A DNA stretch of 64,000 nucleotides from Methylorubrum populi. Lineage in GTDB: Bacteria; Pseudomonadota; Alphaproteobacteria; Rhizobiales; Beijerinckiaceae. The DNA is taken from positions 62,001 through 126,000 of the forward strand of contig DYYG01000011.1 of assembly GCA_020741775.1 (NCBI GenBank), in the 5' to 3' direction. Made by a program: the position numbers and the translations under genes. The notes beneath the pieces were generated by a model that was not told where the DNA came from, did not search any database, and saw nothing but the letters and a program-made list of their open reading frames with translations. This document shows positions 25,474 through 35,448 of the stretch, piece by piece. Within the stretch, counting starts at the first letter, position 1. Every line of letters starts with the position of its first letter.

Positions 25474-25491
25474 ATCTTGCGGCAGCAAGAT
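25474..25491. promoter_or_regulatory. Palindromic operator candidate between the importer and the Crp/Fnr regulator
   Basis: ATCTTGC and GCAAGAT are perfect inverted half-sites separated by GGCA. The site lies in the 317-bp divergent region between the binding-protein start (25271) and the regulator start (25589). Crp/Fnr proteins bind symmetric sites with short spacers, so this is a reasonable target. The surrounding DNA is AT-rich. Confidence 0.5.
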
Positions 25492-25588
25492 TTAGAATTG
25501 CTCTGAAAGAGCTCGTACCGATAATGGGTCGGCACAATGGTCTGCCCCGGAGCCGGTCACCGGGGCCGTCTTCCGAAGGTCGCATTCC

Positions 25589-26353
25589 ATGTCGTCGGCA
25601 CCGCTCGCGCTTCCGGAACGTCGCCGGCCGGCGCCCCTCATCGCCAGCGCGCTGTTCCTGAGTGAGACGATCGAAGGCCTGGACGACGGCGCGGGCTTCC
25701 TCGACGGCCTCAGCCCTGCCGAAATCGCCCGTGTCCGCGCGGCTGGCCGCTCCGTCACCCTCGCGGCCGGGGAGACCGTCTTCACCCAGGGCCGGCCGCA
25801 TGAAGGCATCTTCCTGATCGAGGAGGGCCGGGTGCGGGTGTACTATTCCGGTCCGTCTGGCCGGCAGGTCACGCTCGCCTACTGGACACCGGGTCACTTC
25901 ATTGGCGGCCCCAGCATCTATGGCGGGGGCTGCCACCAATGGTCGGGGGTGGCGATCGAGCCGGTGCGCGTCACCGTCCTGTCGAGCGCGACCCTCCGCA
26001 GCCTGATCCGCCAGATGCCGGATTTCGCCCTCTGCCTGATCGCCGCACTGGAGGCCAAGGGCCGCTGCTACACCGCGATGGCGCAGATGCTCGGCACCCG
26101 CTCGGTGATCGAGCGTCTGGCGCAGTTGCTGCTCAATCTCGGCGACCTCTACGGACGCCCCGAGAACGGCACCATCCTCATCCGCCGCCGCATCACTCAC
26201 GACGAGATCGCGGCCTTGGTCGGTTCGACCCGCCAATGGGTGACGATGATGCTCAAGCGGTTCCAGCGCGAGGGCATCCTGTCCGTCGACCATACGCATA
26301 TCCGCCTCACCCGGCCCGGACGTCTGCACGAGATCGTCCAGACGGAGGGGTGA
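25589..26353 (+). CDS. Crp/Fnr-family transcription regulator
   Basis: The 254-residue protein has an N-terminal cyclic-nucleotide-binding-type beta barrel (about 40-160: LAAGETVFTQGRPHEGIFLI; YYSGPSGRQVTLAYWTPGHF) and a C-terminal winged helix-turn-helix (about 190-245: ITHDEIAALVGSTRQWVTMM). The N-terminal Cys cluster of Fnr is absent, so it should not bind an Fe-S cluster. It is transcribed away from the ABC importer operon and probably regulates it together with itself; this rests on position and the palindrome at 25474-25491. Confidence 0.85.
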   Translation: MSSAPLALPERRRPAPLIASALFLSETIEGLDDGAGFLDGLSPAEIARVRAAGRSVTLAAGETVFTQGRPHEGIFLIEEGRVRVYYSGPSGRQVTLAYWTPGHFIGGPSIYGGGCHQWSGVAIEPVRVTVLSSATLRSLIRQMPDFALCLIAALEAKGRCYTAMAQMLGTRSVIERLAQLLLNLGDLYGRPENGTILIRRRITHDEIAALVGSTRQWVTMMLKRFQREGILSVDHTHIRLTRPGRLHEIVQTEG

Positions 26354-26366
26354 AGAAGGCGGTCGC

Positions 26367-27575
26367 TCAGGCGGCTTCCGCCCTAGCGTAGAAGCGGCAA
26401 TGCTGCAGGTAGCCGACCTCGTGTCGGCCGGCGAGTTCCACGACACTCGACCAGAGCCAGGACGGAGCGCCGTCGCCGCTGCCGCACATCACCGTGCGGC
26501 GCCACTCGGCGCGGATGGCGCCATCCAACTGCCGTCCATGAGCCCGGCCCACGACATGGGCGAGATAATGGGCCGCCTGCACCGCCTCCTCGCGGCTGAA
26601 CTGATCGACATCGAGCTTGAGATCCTGCGGCAGCAATTCGCGCATGACGACGGGTTTGCCGAGGACATGCACCGGCAGCATCCGCTCCCCGAGATTGGGG
26701 GAGAGCGCCCGCGCCCCGGCCACGACCCGTTCCGCCGGGTCTTCCGGCATCCGGGCCCCCGGTGACGGAGGCGCGGCGGCGTCGACCGCCTCTTTCAGAT
26801 CGACCAGGGCGAACCGGCGCTTGTCCTCCTCGCCGTCGATCCGCACCAGGGCCGCGTAGCGCAGATAGCCGAGGGAGCTGCACCCCTTCATCCAGTAAGC
26901 GGCATCGATCAGGCGCATCCGCGCCCCCTCGCCGCGCCCGTTGAGGGCGAGCACGAGATCACGCACCCCATCCTGACGGAAGAGGTCGTCGAGGGCGGCA
27001 CGCTCCTCCGCGTCGAGCGCCCAGAAGCGCCGCCCGAGGGGGATCGAGGGCTCGACATCCTTGAGGCGTTCGCGGGCCAGATGCTTCCAGTGGCGACCGA
27101 GGGCCCGGCGCCGGACCGTGCGGACGGCATCCGGCTCCGGCGGGGTCTCGTCGCTATCGGGCTCGGCCAGCCCCTCCGCGTAGCCGCGCACCATTTCCTC
27201 GAGCATGCGCGAGGTGACGACGCCCGGCAGGTTGGATCCGCGCGCCGCGCTGGTCAGGGACAGGCCGAGACGGACGAGATCGTGGGCCGGATTGCCGATC
27301 ACCGTCTGATCGAGGTCGCGAATCTGGATCTCCACATGCCCGTTCGCGTCGGCGAGGGGACCGAGATTGCCGAGATGGCAATCGCCGCAGATCCAGACGG
27401 GAGGCCCCTCCGGCAGCGTGCCGCGGGGCAGGCCGTCGAGCCACTCGTAAAATTTCAGGGTGTTGCCACGGACATAGGCGTGGGCCGACTTCGCCATCTT
27501 GAGCGTGCGCTGCCGCTCGAGCACCTCTTCCCGCCCCGCGCGGCTTACCGTTTTGACCCCAGCCATCCGAACCAC
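26367..27575 (-). CDS. DUF2252-family protein
   Basis: The 402-residue cytosolic protein has the DUF2252 signature. FVRGNT-like text appears as HAYVRGNTLKFYEWL, and the kinase-like motif is WICGDCHLGNLGP (G-D-x-H-x-x-N), followed by IRDLDQTVIGNPAHDLVRLG. These resemble the catalytic and metal residues of aminoglycoside-phosphotransferase folds, but the substrate of DUF2252 is unknown. It converges with the Crp/Fnr gene, with a 13-bp gap. The start may also be at ATG 27563. Confidence 0.8.
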   Translation of the reverse strand: MVRMAGVKTVSRAGREEVLERQRTLKMAKSAHAYVRGNTLKFYEWLDGLPRGTLPEGPPVWICGDCHLGNLGPLADANGHVEIQIRDLDQTVIGNPAHDLVRLGLSLTSAARGSNLPGVVTSRMLEEMVRGYAEGLAEPDSDETPPEPDAVRTVRRRALGRHWKHLARERLKDVEPSIPLGRRFWALDAEERAALDDLFRQDGVRDLVLALNGRGEGARMRLIDAAYWMKGCSSLGYLRYAALVRIDGEEDKRRFALVDLKEAVDAAAPPSPGARMPEDPAERVVAGARALSPNLGERMLPVHVLGKPVVMRELLPQDLKLDVDQFSREEAVQAAHYLAHVVGRAHGRQLDGAIRAEWRRTVMCGSGDGAPSWLWSSVVELAGRHEVGYLQHCRFYARAEAA

Positions 27576-27762
27576 TCTGACTTTCCGCGAACGCCACCCC
27601 TGGCCCAGCTTGGCAGCGGGCCGAATGCGTGATCAACGCACGACGCCGCCGGATCGACACGCGTCTAAACGTCTCCGGTGTGGATGATATCGTCTGCCGG
27701 AACGTAATCCGTCCGGGATCGCGTAGTCGGCCGCTCGGGCACCCGATCCGGCATCGTCGATC

Positions 27763-29994
27763 TCACGCCACCGCCGCGTCGTAAGGCTCCTGCATGGAGG
27801 CAAGCGAGGCATCCAGGCGGCAGATCAAACCGGTCGGCGCGTAGACCAGTTCGACCTCGCCACCGACCTCGGCCGTGAAGCTGCGCTCGATCAGGCGTGA
27901 GCCGAACCCGCGCCGCGCGGGTTGCATCAGGATCGGCGGACCGCCCTGCTCGGTCCATGTCAGGCGGAAGCGGGACATCCCGCCTTCATGTACCACGTGC
28001 CAGCGGAGATCGACGGAACCGGTTTCGTTCGAGAGCGCCCCATACTTGGTCGCGTTGGTGGCGAGTTCGTGCAGAGCGAGCGCCAACGCGAGGGCCGGTT
28101 TGGCTGCCAGGAGCACGGACGGCCCGCCGACGCGAATGCGGGTCGCGGCGGCGCGGTGGACAGCCAAGGCACCATCGACCACCTCGGCGATGGGCGCCTC
28201 CGTCCAGCTCGACCGGGTGAGGATGTCGTGCGCGCGGCCGAGAGAAATCAGGCGCGCGGAGAACGCCTCCCGGGCCGCCTCCAGATCGGTGGCGTTGCGC
28301 AGGGTCTGGCTGGCAATGGCCTGGACCAGGGCAAGCGTGTTCTTGATCCGGTGCTGCAACTCACCGGTGAGCAGGCGCTGATGTTCCTCCGCCTGTCGGC
28401 GGTCGTGGATGTCGCTGTTGCTCCCGAGCCAGCCGACGACTGCGCCGCCGGCGTCGCGCATGGGTTCGGCGCGGATCAGAAACCAGCGATAGGCGCCGTC
28501 GTGACGCCGCAGGCGCGCCTCGGTGTCGTAGAGGGTTTCGTTGAGACGGGCGCTCTTCCAGGCCTGGAGCAAGCCTTCCAGATCCTCGGGGTGGATCGCC
28601 TCGCTCCAGCCCATCGGCAGCGATTGCTCCGGGGTCCGGCCGGAATACGCATACCAGCGGTCGTTGAGGTAGCTGAGGCCGCCATCGGGATCACCGAACC
28701 AGATCATGGCCGGCGCGAGTTCGGTCAATGTCTTGAAGCGCTGCTCGGCGACCTTGCGTTTGTGGATGTCCACGCAGGTGCCGATCCAGCTTCGGAGGAC
28801 ACCCGCCGCGTCGCGCACCGGCCGCGCCCGTGACAGGAACCAACGATATTGCCCGTCGGCACGGCGCAACGGAAACTCGGCCTCGTAGAATTGCCCGCTC
28901 GTCGCCGCCGCGAGCCATGTCGCGCGGGTCGCCGCACGATGATCGGGATGGATGACGCCGATCCAGCCGGCCTCGTCGGCGTCACCGTGGGGGAGCCCGG
29001 TATACTCGTACCAATAGGCGTTGCAGTAGGTGATGGTCCCTGCCGCGTCGCCGAACCAGACCACCTGCGGACTGACCTCGACGAGAGAGCGGTAGCGCAG
29101 CTCGCTCTCCTGCAGCGCGGCCTGCGCGGCGCGATGCTCCGTGCGGTCGCGCAGGATCCTGAGGAACCCAACGAGCCTCCCGTCCGCCTTCAGCGGCGTC
29201 ACCTCGCCAGAGGCCCAGAAGCGGGTTCCGTCCTTCCGCAGGCGCCATCCTTCGCTCGGGGCGCAGCCCTGTTCAGAGGCAAGCGCGACCTCGGCCTCCG
29301 GCTGGCCGGCCGCCCGATCTTCCGGGGTGAAAAGCGCCTCGACCGGCCGCCCCAACATCTCGGACTCGGTCCAGCCCAGGATGCGCTCGGCCCCCGTGTT
29401 CCAGCGGGTGATGCGTCCCTGCGGGTCCATGGCCAGGATGGCGTAATCGATCGCGCTGTCGAGGATGCGCTCGTGCAGCAGCCGCTGCTCCGCCTGCTCG
29501 CGCAGGGCCCGGCGCAGCTCCATCTGCGCCGTGGTTTGGCGGGCCAGACGGATCAGCCCCCTGCGCTGACGTTCGGTCAGGTCGTGCGGCTTGGTGTCGA
29601 GCACGCAGACCGTGCCGAGGGGCTGCCCCTCCGCCGTCTTGAGCAGCGCGCCGGCGTAGAAGCGCAGGCCTGGATCGCCGGTGACGAGGGGATTGCCCGC
29701 GAAACGCGGATCGTTCGTGGCGTCAGGAATGCAGAGAAAATCTTCTTCGAGGATGGCGTGGCGGCAGAATGAGGATTCGAGCGGCGTTTCGCGCACACCG
29801 AGCCCGACCTCGGCCTTGAAGAACTGGCGACCGTCCCCGACCAAATTAACCACCGCGATCGGCGTGTCGCACAGCTCCGCCGCCGCCTCCGCGATTTCGT
29901 CGAAGTCCTGCTCGCGGGGCGTATCGAGGAGCCGATACCGATCCAGGGCACGAAGGCGCGCGGACTCTCTTTCACTCGTCTCGGCGCAGTCCAT
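27763..29994 (-). CDS. GAF-PAS histidine kinase of the HWE family
   Basis: The 743-residue cytosolic sensor has GAF (about 15-165), three PAS/PAC units (about 180-305, 310-430 and 435-560) and an HWE/HisKA_2-type kinase at the C-terminus. The phosphoacceptor His is in GELQHRIKNTLALVQAIASQ and the N-box is ALALHELATNATKYGALS. The start of the GAF domain (LDRYRLLDTPREQDFDEIAE) resembles that of the cyclase at 4243-5694. HWE kinases are abundant in alphaproteobacteria and often feed PhyR-type responses. ATG 29994 is my preferred start; a GTG at 30069 would add 25 residues. No response regulator lies next to it. Confidence 0.85.
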   Translation of the reverse strand: MDCAETSERESARLRALDRYRLLDTPREQDFDEIAEAAAELCDTPIAVVNLVGDGRQFFKAEVGLGVRETPLESSFCRHAILEEDFLCIPDATNDPRFAGNPLVTGDPGLRFYAGALLKTAEGQPLGTVCVLDTKPHDLTERQRRGLIRLARQTTAQMELRRALREQAEQRLLHERILDSAIDYAILAMDPQGRITRWNTGAERILGWTESEMLGRPVEALFTPEDRAAGQPEAEVALASEQGCAPSEGWRLRKDGTRFWASGEVTPLKADGRLVGFLRILRDRTEHRAAQAALQESELRYRSLVEVSPQVVWFGDAAGTITYCNAYWYEYTGLPHGDADEAGWIGVIHPDHRAATRATWLAAATSGQFYEAEFPLRRADGQYRWFLSRARPVRDAAGVLRSWIGTCVDIHKRKVAEQRFKTLTELAPAMIWFGDPDGGLSYLNDRWYAYSGRTPEQSLPMGWSEAIHPEDLEGLLQAWKSARLNETLYDTEARLRRHDGAYRWFLIRAEPMRDAGGAVVGWLGSNSDIHDRRQAEEHQRLLTGELQHRIKNTLALVQAIASQTLRNATDLEAAREAFSARLISLGRAHDILTRSSWTEAPIAEVVDGALAVHRAAATRIRVGGPSVLLAAKPALALALALHELATNATKYGALSNETGSVDLRWHVVHEGGMSRFRLTWTEQGGPPILMQPARRGFGSRLIERSFTAEVGGEVELVYAPTGLICRLDASLASMQEPYDAAVA

Positions 29995-30175
29995 CGTGCA
30001 GGCAGGCTTATGAGGTCCGGCAGGTTCGACCGAATGGTGACCCAGCAAAACTGAGTTAGGCTGAGCCACAGCCTTTGCCTAGACGGCGCTTTATCGGAAC
30101 TGTGGGCGCCCACCCGCTCTCCGGCGCAAATCGCTTAACCCCGCCCCAGCCCTCACGGCGAACCCGACCGGTGCG

Positions 30176-30478
30176 TCAGATGTTGGCGATGCGACTCAAC
30201 GTGTCGGTGAGCGTTAGCGCGAACAGGATCGCCAGCCAGAACAGGCCGCAGGCGGCAGCGAGCCGGACCAGGGTGTCGGCCCGATCAAGGCGCATGAACA
30301 GCAGAGCCACAAGACCGGCCTGGGTCGCGGCAATGCCGAAGACCAGAGCGGTCGCCCAGGGCGCCGGCGCGAGAGTGGCCGAGAGCAGGCTCCCCCCCAG
30401 CAGCGCGAGCAGCAAGGCCCAGACGACGAGACCGCGCAGCCAGATGGCCCGGGTGGATTTCCCTAGCCTCGCGCTCAT
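30176..30478 (-). CDS. Cytochrome oxidase subunit IV-like protein
   Basis: The 100-residue membrane protein has three predicted helices (WLRGLVVWALLLALLGGSLL; ATALVFGIAATQAGLVALLF; AACGLFWLAILFALTLTD) and the MRLDRAD turn typical of prokaryotic subunit IV. It is the last gene of the ActABCDEF-caa3 operon, and its ATG overlaps the subunit III stop by four bases. It probably helps to stabilise the oxidase. Confidence 0.8.
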   Translation of the reverse strand: MSARLGKSTRAIWLRGLVVWALLLALLGGSLLSATLAPAPWATALVFGIAATQAGLVALLFMRLDRADTLVRLAAACGLFWLAILFALTLTDTLSRIANI

Positions 30479-31164
30479 CCGCTGCGTCCGTCGAGATAGA
30501 GAACGGGATAGAGGAAGATCCAGATCATATCGACGAAGCCCCAGTAGAGCATCGCCACCTCGACCTGCGGACTCTCGAACAGGAAGCCCGGCGCGCGCCA
30601 TTCCTTCCAGATCAGGCGCAGGACGAGACCGATGCCGATGGAGAGGTGGACCGCGTGAAGGGCGGTCGAGAGCCAGTAGAAGCCGAAGAAGAGCTGCGTC
30701 GCCGGCCGCTCGAGCGCGAAATGAGCGCCGGGAACGAGGTTCTTCTCGAAATCCTCGTGATATTCCAGTCCCTTCACCACCATGAAGGCGAGACCGAGCA
30801 GGACGGTGATGGTGAGGCACCACAGGGTCAGGCGGCGCAGATCCTCCCGTTCCGAGGCCTGCGAGGCCATGGCCGCGAACAGGCCGCTGGTGAGGAGCAG
30901 GGCCGTGTTGAGGGTGCCGTAGACGATGTTGGTCTCGCGCACCGCGACGGCGAAATCCGCCGCGTGCTCCAGCCGCATCGCGGTGTAGAGCAGAAAGAGC
31001 GCGCCGAAGAACAGAACCTCGCTGGCAATGAAGACCCAGATGCCGAAGGTGGCACCCGCGCGCTGATAGACGAAGGCCGGCGGCCCCTGGAGACCGAGTT
31101 CGTCCCAGGGCTCGCGCAGATGCCGCTCCGCCGTTCCTCCGGCCCCGTCGCCGCCCGCGCTCAC
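30475..31164 (-). CDS. coxC: Cytochrome c oxidase subunit III
   Basis: The 229-residue inner-membrane protein reads [20 protein letters not shown] near the start, which is the subunit III signature, and contains [14 protein letters not shown] and the late region [18 protein letters not shown], ending in a further helix. It has five predicted helices, as in short bacterial forms. Translation starts at GTG 31164, overlapping the subunit I stop as GTGA; an in-frame ATG is not available nearby. It forms part of the caa3 oxidase encoded by the same operon. Confidence 0.88.
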   Translation of the reverse strand: MSAGGDGAGGTAERHLREPWDELGLQGPPAFVYQRAGATFGIWVFIASEVLFFGALFLLYTAMRLEHAADFAVAVRETNIVYGTLNTALLLTSGLFAAMASQASEREDLRRLTLWCLTITVLLGLAFMVVKGLEYHEDFEKNLVPGAHFALERPATQLFFGFYWLSTALHAVHLSIGIGLVLRLIWKEWRAPGFLFESPQVEVAMLYWGFVDMIWIFLYPVLYLDGRSG

Positions 31165-32855
31165 GTCAGCGCCCCCTGTTCGGAGATGCGCCGGTCCTCC
31201 GCCGGAGGCGAGGCCTCCGGGTGGTAATCGTAGGGGCGGGCGATGACCTGCGGGTGGCCGAAGAAATTCTGGCGCGGCGGCGGCGAGGTGGTGCGCCATT
31301 CGAGCCCCGACGCGTTCCAGGGATCGTTGAGGGCACGGCTGCCGAAGAACAGCGACCACGTCAGATAGCCGAGCGGCATCAGGTACGCCACGGCGAGGAC
31401 CGCCGCGCCGGAGGAAGACAGCACGTTCCAGACCTGAAATTCCGGCGGATAGACATGGTATCGGCGCGGCATGCCGAGATAGCCGGCGATGAATTGCGGG
31501 AAGAAGGTCAGGTTGAAGCCGAAGAACATCAGGATCGCGGCAAACCGCGCCCAGGATTCCGGGTACATCCGCCCCGTGACCTTCGGCCACCAGAAATGCA
31601 GGCCGGCGAAGTAGGCCGACACGGAGGCGCCGACCATGATGTAGTGGAAATGGGCGACGACGAAGTAGGTGTCCTGCACATGCACGTCGATCGGGACCGA
31701 GGCCAGGAACAGCCCGGTCAGGCCGCCCATGGTGAACAGGCCGAGGAAGCCGAGGGCATAGAGCATCGGCGATTCGAAGCCGATCTGGCCGCGATAGAGC
31801 GTGGCGGTCCAGTTGAACACCTTGATGGCGGAGGGCACCGCCACGATGAAGGAGAGGAAGGAGAACACCAGGGCGGCGAGCGGCGACATCCCCGAGGTGA
31901 ACATATGGTGGCCCCAGGTGAAGAAGCCGATCACCGCGATCGCCACCAGGGCATAGACCATGAAGGAATAGCCGAAGATGCGACGCCGGGCGTAACAGGT
32001 GATGACCTCCGAGATCACGCCCATGGCCGGCAGGATCATGATGTAGACGGCCGGGTGCGAGTAGAACCAGAACAGGTGCTGGAACAGGATCGGGTCGCCG
32101 CCCCTCGCCGGATCGAAGATCGGTAGGTTGAAGGTCCGCTCGGCGATAACGAGCAGCAGCGTCAGGGCGAGGACGGGCGTGGCGAGCACGAAGATCAGGC
32201 TCGTCGTGTACATCGACCACACGAAGAGCGGCAGGCGAAACCACGTCATCCCCGGCGCCCGCAGGTAATGCACCGTGGCGATGAAGTTCACGCCGGTGGC
32301 GATGGTCGAGAAGCCGGAGACGAAGACGCCGAGGACGGCGAGCGTCACGAAGGTGTTCGAGAAGACGGTCGAGTAGGGGACGTAGAAGGTCCAGCCGGTG
32401 TCGATGCCACCCGCCAGCACCGCGGCCAGTGTCAGCAGCCCGCCGGCCATGTTGAGGTACCAGGAGATCAGGTTGAGCTTCGGGAAGGCGAGATCCCGCG
32501 CCCCGATCATCAGCGGCAGCAGGAAGTTCCCCATCGTCGTCGGAATCGACGGAATCAGGAAGAACCACACCATGACGATGCCGTGGAGCGAGAACAGCTT
32601 GTTGTAGGTGTCGGCCCCGACGATATCGCCTTGCGGCGTGAACAGCTCCAACCGCACCAGGGTCGCAGCCGCCCCACCCACGAAGAAGAAGAACGTGATC
32701 GACAGCGCGTAAAGGATCGCGATGCGCTTGTGATCGGTGGTGAACAGCCACGACGCGACGCTGCGTCCCTCGGCGAGGTAGCTGACCGGCAGGCCGAGAT
32801 CCAACTCGCGGGGATTGGCGAGGGAGGAGGCATCGGAGGAGGCGCCGCTGCTCAT
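31161..32855 (-). CDS. coxA: Cytochrome c oxidase subunit I (A2-type, caa3)
   Basis: The 564-residue, roughly 12-helix subunit holds heme a, heme a3 and CuB. Ligand regions are visible: [25 protein letters not shown] and [13 protein letters not shown]. Helix VI reads [19 protein letters not shown] (Tyr 265, Ser 266, His 267). The A1-type Glu of HPEV is replaced by Ala and the YS pair precedes the ligand His; this is the known mark of A2-type oxidases such as that of Rhodothermus marinus. The operon puts it directly behind the alternative complex III genes, so it should receive electrons from that complex. Confidence 0.93.
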   Translation of the reverse strand: MSSGASSDASSLANPRELDLGLPVSYLAEGRSVASWLFTTDHKRIAILYALSITFFFFVGGAAATLVRLELFTPQGDIVGADTYNKLFSLHGIVMVWFFLIPSIPTTMGNFLLPLMIGARDLAFPKLNLISWYLNMAGGLLTLAAVLAGGIDTGWTFYVPYSTVFSNTFVTLAVLGVFVSGFSTIATGVNFIATVHYLRAPGMTWFRLPLFVWSMYTTSLIFVLATPVLALTLLLVIAERTFNLPIFDPARGGDPILFQHLFWFYSHPAVYIMILPAMGVISEVITCYARRRIFGYSFMVYALVAIAVIGFFTWGHHMFTSGMSPLAALVFSFLSFIVAVPSAIKVFNWTATLYRGQIGFESPMLYALGFLGLFTMGGLTGLFLASVPIDVHVQDTYFVVAHFHYIMVGASVSAYFAGLHFWWPKVTGRMYPESWARFAAILMFFGFNLTFFPQFIAGYLGMPRRYHVYPPEFQVWNVLSSSGAAVLAVAYLMPLGYLTWSLFFGSRALNDPWNASGLEWRTTSPPPRQNFFGHPQVIARPYDYHPEASPPAEDRRISEQGALT

Positions 32856-32889
32856 CGGGGGAGTCTCCTGAAATGGAAAGGCAGGCGCA

Positions 32890-33978
32890 TCACGGTTGAG
32901 CCCCTCCCGAGACCGGTGCGCCGGGCACCATGGCGGGGCTGCGCAGGGTCTGGTTCGGCTGAGCGTCCTGCGGCGTCTCCCCCGGCGCGCAGATGTTCTG
33001 CGCCGGCGACAGGTTGAGAGAGCCTATCAGGTCGAAGCGGTCAGTGCCGTGGCGGATATAGGCGACGAGGCTCTGGATCTCGCCGTCCGACAGCTTGCCC
33101 TCGTAACTCGGCATGATCGGCTCGTAGCCGGCCACCACATCCCGCTCGGGCTGGAGGATCGAGTCGCGGATATAGGCCTCGTCGACGGTGGCGGTGCGGC
33201 CGCCTTCGAGGGGCACCGACTGGCCCCAAATCCCAGCAAGGGAGGGGGCATGCACCTTCGAGCCGGCATTGTGGCAGCCCGAGCAGCCGCGCTCGGAGAA
33301 CAGCCGCTCGCCGAGTTCGGCAAGCCCGTCGCGCTCGGGCTGCTTGGTGAGCCATTGCGCGTAATCCTGCGGCTCCATCACGATGACCCGGCCGAGCATG
33401 CGCGAATGGTCTGTGCCGCAATACTCGGAACAGAGCAGGTGATAGGTGCCGGTCTTGGTGGCCTCAAACCACGCCTCGGTCTGCTGGTAGGGCAGGGCGT
33501 CGCGCTTGAGCCGGAAGGCCGGAACGTAGAACGAGTGGATCACGTCCTGCGAGGTCAGGAGCAGGCGCACCGGCGCGCCGACAGGCACGTGCAGCTCGTT
33601 GATCTCCCGCGCGCCGCTGGGACCTTGCGTCTTCCACATCCATTGCTTGCCGACGACGTGGATCTCGATGGCGTTCTTCGGCGGCGAATAGGCGGTGATC
33701 TCGATCGAGGTCGCCCACCAGAAAATGAAGATGAACACGAACAGCGTGGCGGCAGTCCAGCCGATCTCGAATTCTCGCGAGACGATGTTGGGCAGCTCGC
33801 CGCGCTTGGCCGGCGAGCCGCGGCGGAACCGGATCGCGAAGGTCACCACCAGCCCGACGACGAGCAGAACGATGGCGGAGGAGATCAGGAGGAGACCGAT
33901 GAAGATCGCGTCGACCTTCGCCGCCTGAACCGAGGCCGCTTCCGGGCGCAGGAAGGAGGGGATCAGGGATTCGAACAT
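32890..33978 (-). CDS. coxB: Cytochrome c oxidase subunit II fused to cytochrome c
   Basis: The 362-residue protein has two N-terminal membrane helices and a periplasmic CuA domain with [12 protein letters not shown], which contains the CuA Cys, His and Met ligands. A C-terminal cytochrome c domain follows, with one heme motif CSGCH (about residue 232) and Met-containing [15 protein letters not shown]. The fusion defines a caa3-type oxidase. The last 50 residues are Pro-rich and unstructured. Its ATG overlaps the upstream stop by one base (TGATG). Confidence 0.92.
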   Translation of the reverse strand: MFESLIPSFLRPEAASVQAAKVDAIFIGLLLISSAIVLLVVGLVVTFAIRFRRGSPAKRGELPNIVSREFEIGWTAATLFVFIFIFWWATSIEITAYSPPKNAIEIHVVGKQWMWKTQGPSGAREINELHVPVGAPVRLLLTSQDVIHSFYVPAFRLKRDALPYQQTEAWFEATKTGTYHLLCSEYCGTDHSRMLGRVIVMEPQDYAQWLTKQPERDGLAELGERLFSERGCSGCHNAGSKVHAPSLAGIWGQSVPLEGGRTATVDEAYIRDSILQPERDVVAGYEPIMPSYEGKLSDGEIQSLVAYIRHGTDRFDLIGSLNLSPAQNICAPGETPQDAQPNQTLRSPAMVPGAPVSGGAQP

Positions 33979-34499
33979 CAGGGCGTCGCCTTGTCCGGCT
34001 CCGCCTGGGCCGGCCGGCGCACGGCGCCGGGCCCCGCACCGGGCGAGAGCACGCTGCTCGACGCGCCGCCGCGACTGCCCAGGGCCGGAACCCGCTCCGG
34101 CTGGAGCGGTGCCGCGTAGGCCGTCTCGCCGCGCTGGCTCAGGCGCCGCATCGCCTCTTCGATGGGCATGCGGGCAATTCCCTTCTCGCGGTCGATCCAG
34201 GCATAGCCGGCGAGGCGACCGCGCTGTTCCTTGAGCATCGCCTTGAGGTCGGCCTCGGGGTTCTGCTGCAGCCGGGGTGCCGGGAAGGTGCGTGCTTCCT
34301 GCACCAGGGGACCGAGCCCCTGATGCAGGTAGTAGAAGCGGATGCCGTAGAGCGTCGCGGCGGTGAACACCACGATGAACAGGCCGGTCAGCAGCAGAGG
34401 CCGGAGCCTGACATCGGGCGGCTCGGTTCCGGGCGGAGCGTGACCGACGACATCGTCGTGCGTTCCCGCATGGAGCTGTCCAGGCGCTGTCTCAGGCAT
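33978..34499 (-). CDS. Membrane protein between complex III and oxidase genes
   Basis: The 173-residue protein has a single membrane helix (LRPLLLTGLFIVVFTAATLY) and a soluble part with FPAPRLQQNPEADLKAMLKE and YAWIDREKGIARMPIEEAMR. This sequence type is found in cytochrome oxidase gene clusters, usually without a defined role. The C-terminal third is Pro- and Gly-rich. It overlaps the ActF gene by eight bases and the subunit II gene by one, so it belongs to the operon. It may be an assembly factor or a linking subunit. Confidence 0.7.
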   Translation of the reverse strand: MPETAPGQLHAGTHDDVVGHAPPGTEPPDVRLRPLLLTGLFIVVFTAATLYGIRFYYLHQGLGPLVQEARTFPAPRLQQNPEADLKAMLKEQRGRLAGYAWIDREKGIARMPIEEAMRRLSQRGETAYAAPLQPERVPALGSRGGASSSVLSPGAGPGAVRRPAQAEPDKATP

Positions 34500-35448
34500 G
34501 ACGAAGCCTTTCCACGCGCCGGGCGATGCGCCGGGACAGGATCATCGAGAACACGGTCAGCACCGCGAGGCCGGCCACCGCGAAAGCCGCGGCGGGGCCG
34601 GCGCCTTCGCCATAGGCCGGCAGCGTGTACCATGCGAGCCGCCCGGCAAGGCCGATGAGGACGAGCAGGCCGACCGCCCGCAGCAGGGCCGGGCTCCGTC
34701 GCACGCCCGCGAACAGCAGCGCCAGGAAGGGAAGGACGCCGCCGAGGATCAGGGAGCCGACGAGGATCGCTCCCCAGGGCGCCTCACCGCGCTTCAGGTA
34801 CCACGTCGCCTTGGGCGGGAGGTCGCCGTACCACGCGACGATGTAGGACATCCATTCAATGTAGATCACGCCCAGGAGGGCGGCGAGCATCAGCCCGGCG
34901 AGGTCCGATGCGCCCCGGGCATCGAGGCTCAGCGGGCTCGCCAGAGCCGCGAAGGCGAGCGCCGCGAGGATCTGGTCGAGGGCGATGCCGGCGGCGAAGG
35001 CGGAGGAGTTGAAGCCGGGCTCGACGGAGAGGATCCAATCCACGGAGACGAGGCTGATCGTGATGCCGTAGAAGGTCAGCCCGAGCCCGGCCACGAGCTT
35101 GGTGCAGCGTCCGCTCAGGCAAAGCAGTGCGAGAACCGACCAGCCGAGGAGAGTGACGGCGGCGCGCAGGAGAAACAGCGTCGGGTCGAGATAGAGACGC
35201 AGCACATCCGGTTTGGCGCCAACGCCGGAGGCCCAGGGATAGGCGGCGTCGAGGCCGAGGGCGATGCCGAGGAAGGTCAGGGCGGTAAGCGGCACCAGGG
35301 CGGTCGCCGGCCGGAGGGCCGGTGCGAGCACCTCACCCCAGCGGCCGCCGGTCACGACATGGATCATCGTCAGCACGAGGGCGCCGACCGGCACCGTGCT
35401 CCAGACGATCCAGGCGACGAGCCAGCCGCGTGCGAGAGCCTCACTCAC
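34492..35448 (-). CDS. actF: ActF, membrane subunit of alternative complex III
   Basis: The 318-residue protein has about nine hydrophobic segments in an arrangement like the NrfD-type ActC, to which ActF is related. Typical text includes TFYGITISLVSVDWILSVEP and YIEWMSYIVAWYGDLPPKAT. ActF is usually longer (about 400 residues), so this one is short, mostly at the N-terminus. It starts at GTG 35448, overlapping the preceding stop by four bases. Its role is in quinol oxidation at the membrane, as part of ActABCDEF. Confidence 0.82.
   Translation of the reverse strand: MSEALARGWLVAWIVWSTVPVGALVLTMIHVVTGGRWGEVLAPALRPATALVPLTALTFLGIALGLDAAYPWASGVGAKPDVLRLYLDPTLFLLRAAVTLLGWSVLALLCLSGRCTKLVAGLGLTFYGITISLVSVDWILSVEPGFNSSAFAAGIALDQILAALAFAALASPLSLDARGASDLAGLMLAALLGVIYIEWMSYIVAWYGDLPPKATWYLKRGEAPWGAILVGSLILGGVLPFLALLFAGVRRSPALLRAVGLLVLIGLAGRLAWYTLPAYGEGAGPAAAFAVAGLAVLTVFSMILSRRIARRVERLRHA

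Noticed and set aside
30102..30113. GTGGGCGCCCAC palindrome near the end of the oxidase operon
   Set aside because: Twelve-base GC palindromes are common by chance in this DNA, and it has no T run or clear positional logic.
30475..32751. 758-codon minus-strand frame spanning subunits I and III
   Set aside because: Only its end is subunit III. The first part is an off-frame reading of subunit I, so a fusion protein is not real; subunit III starts at GTG 31164.
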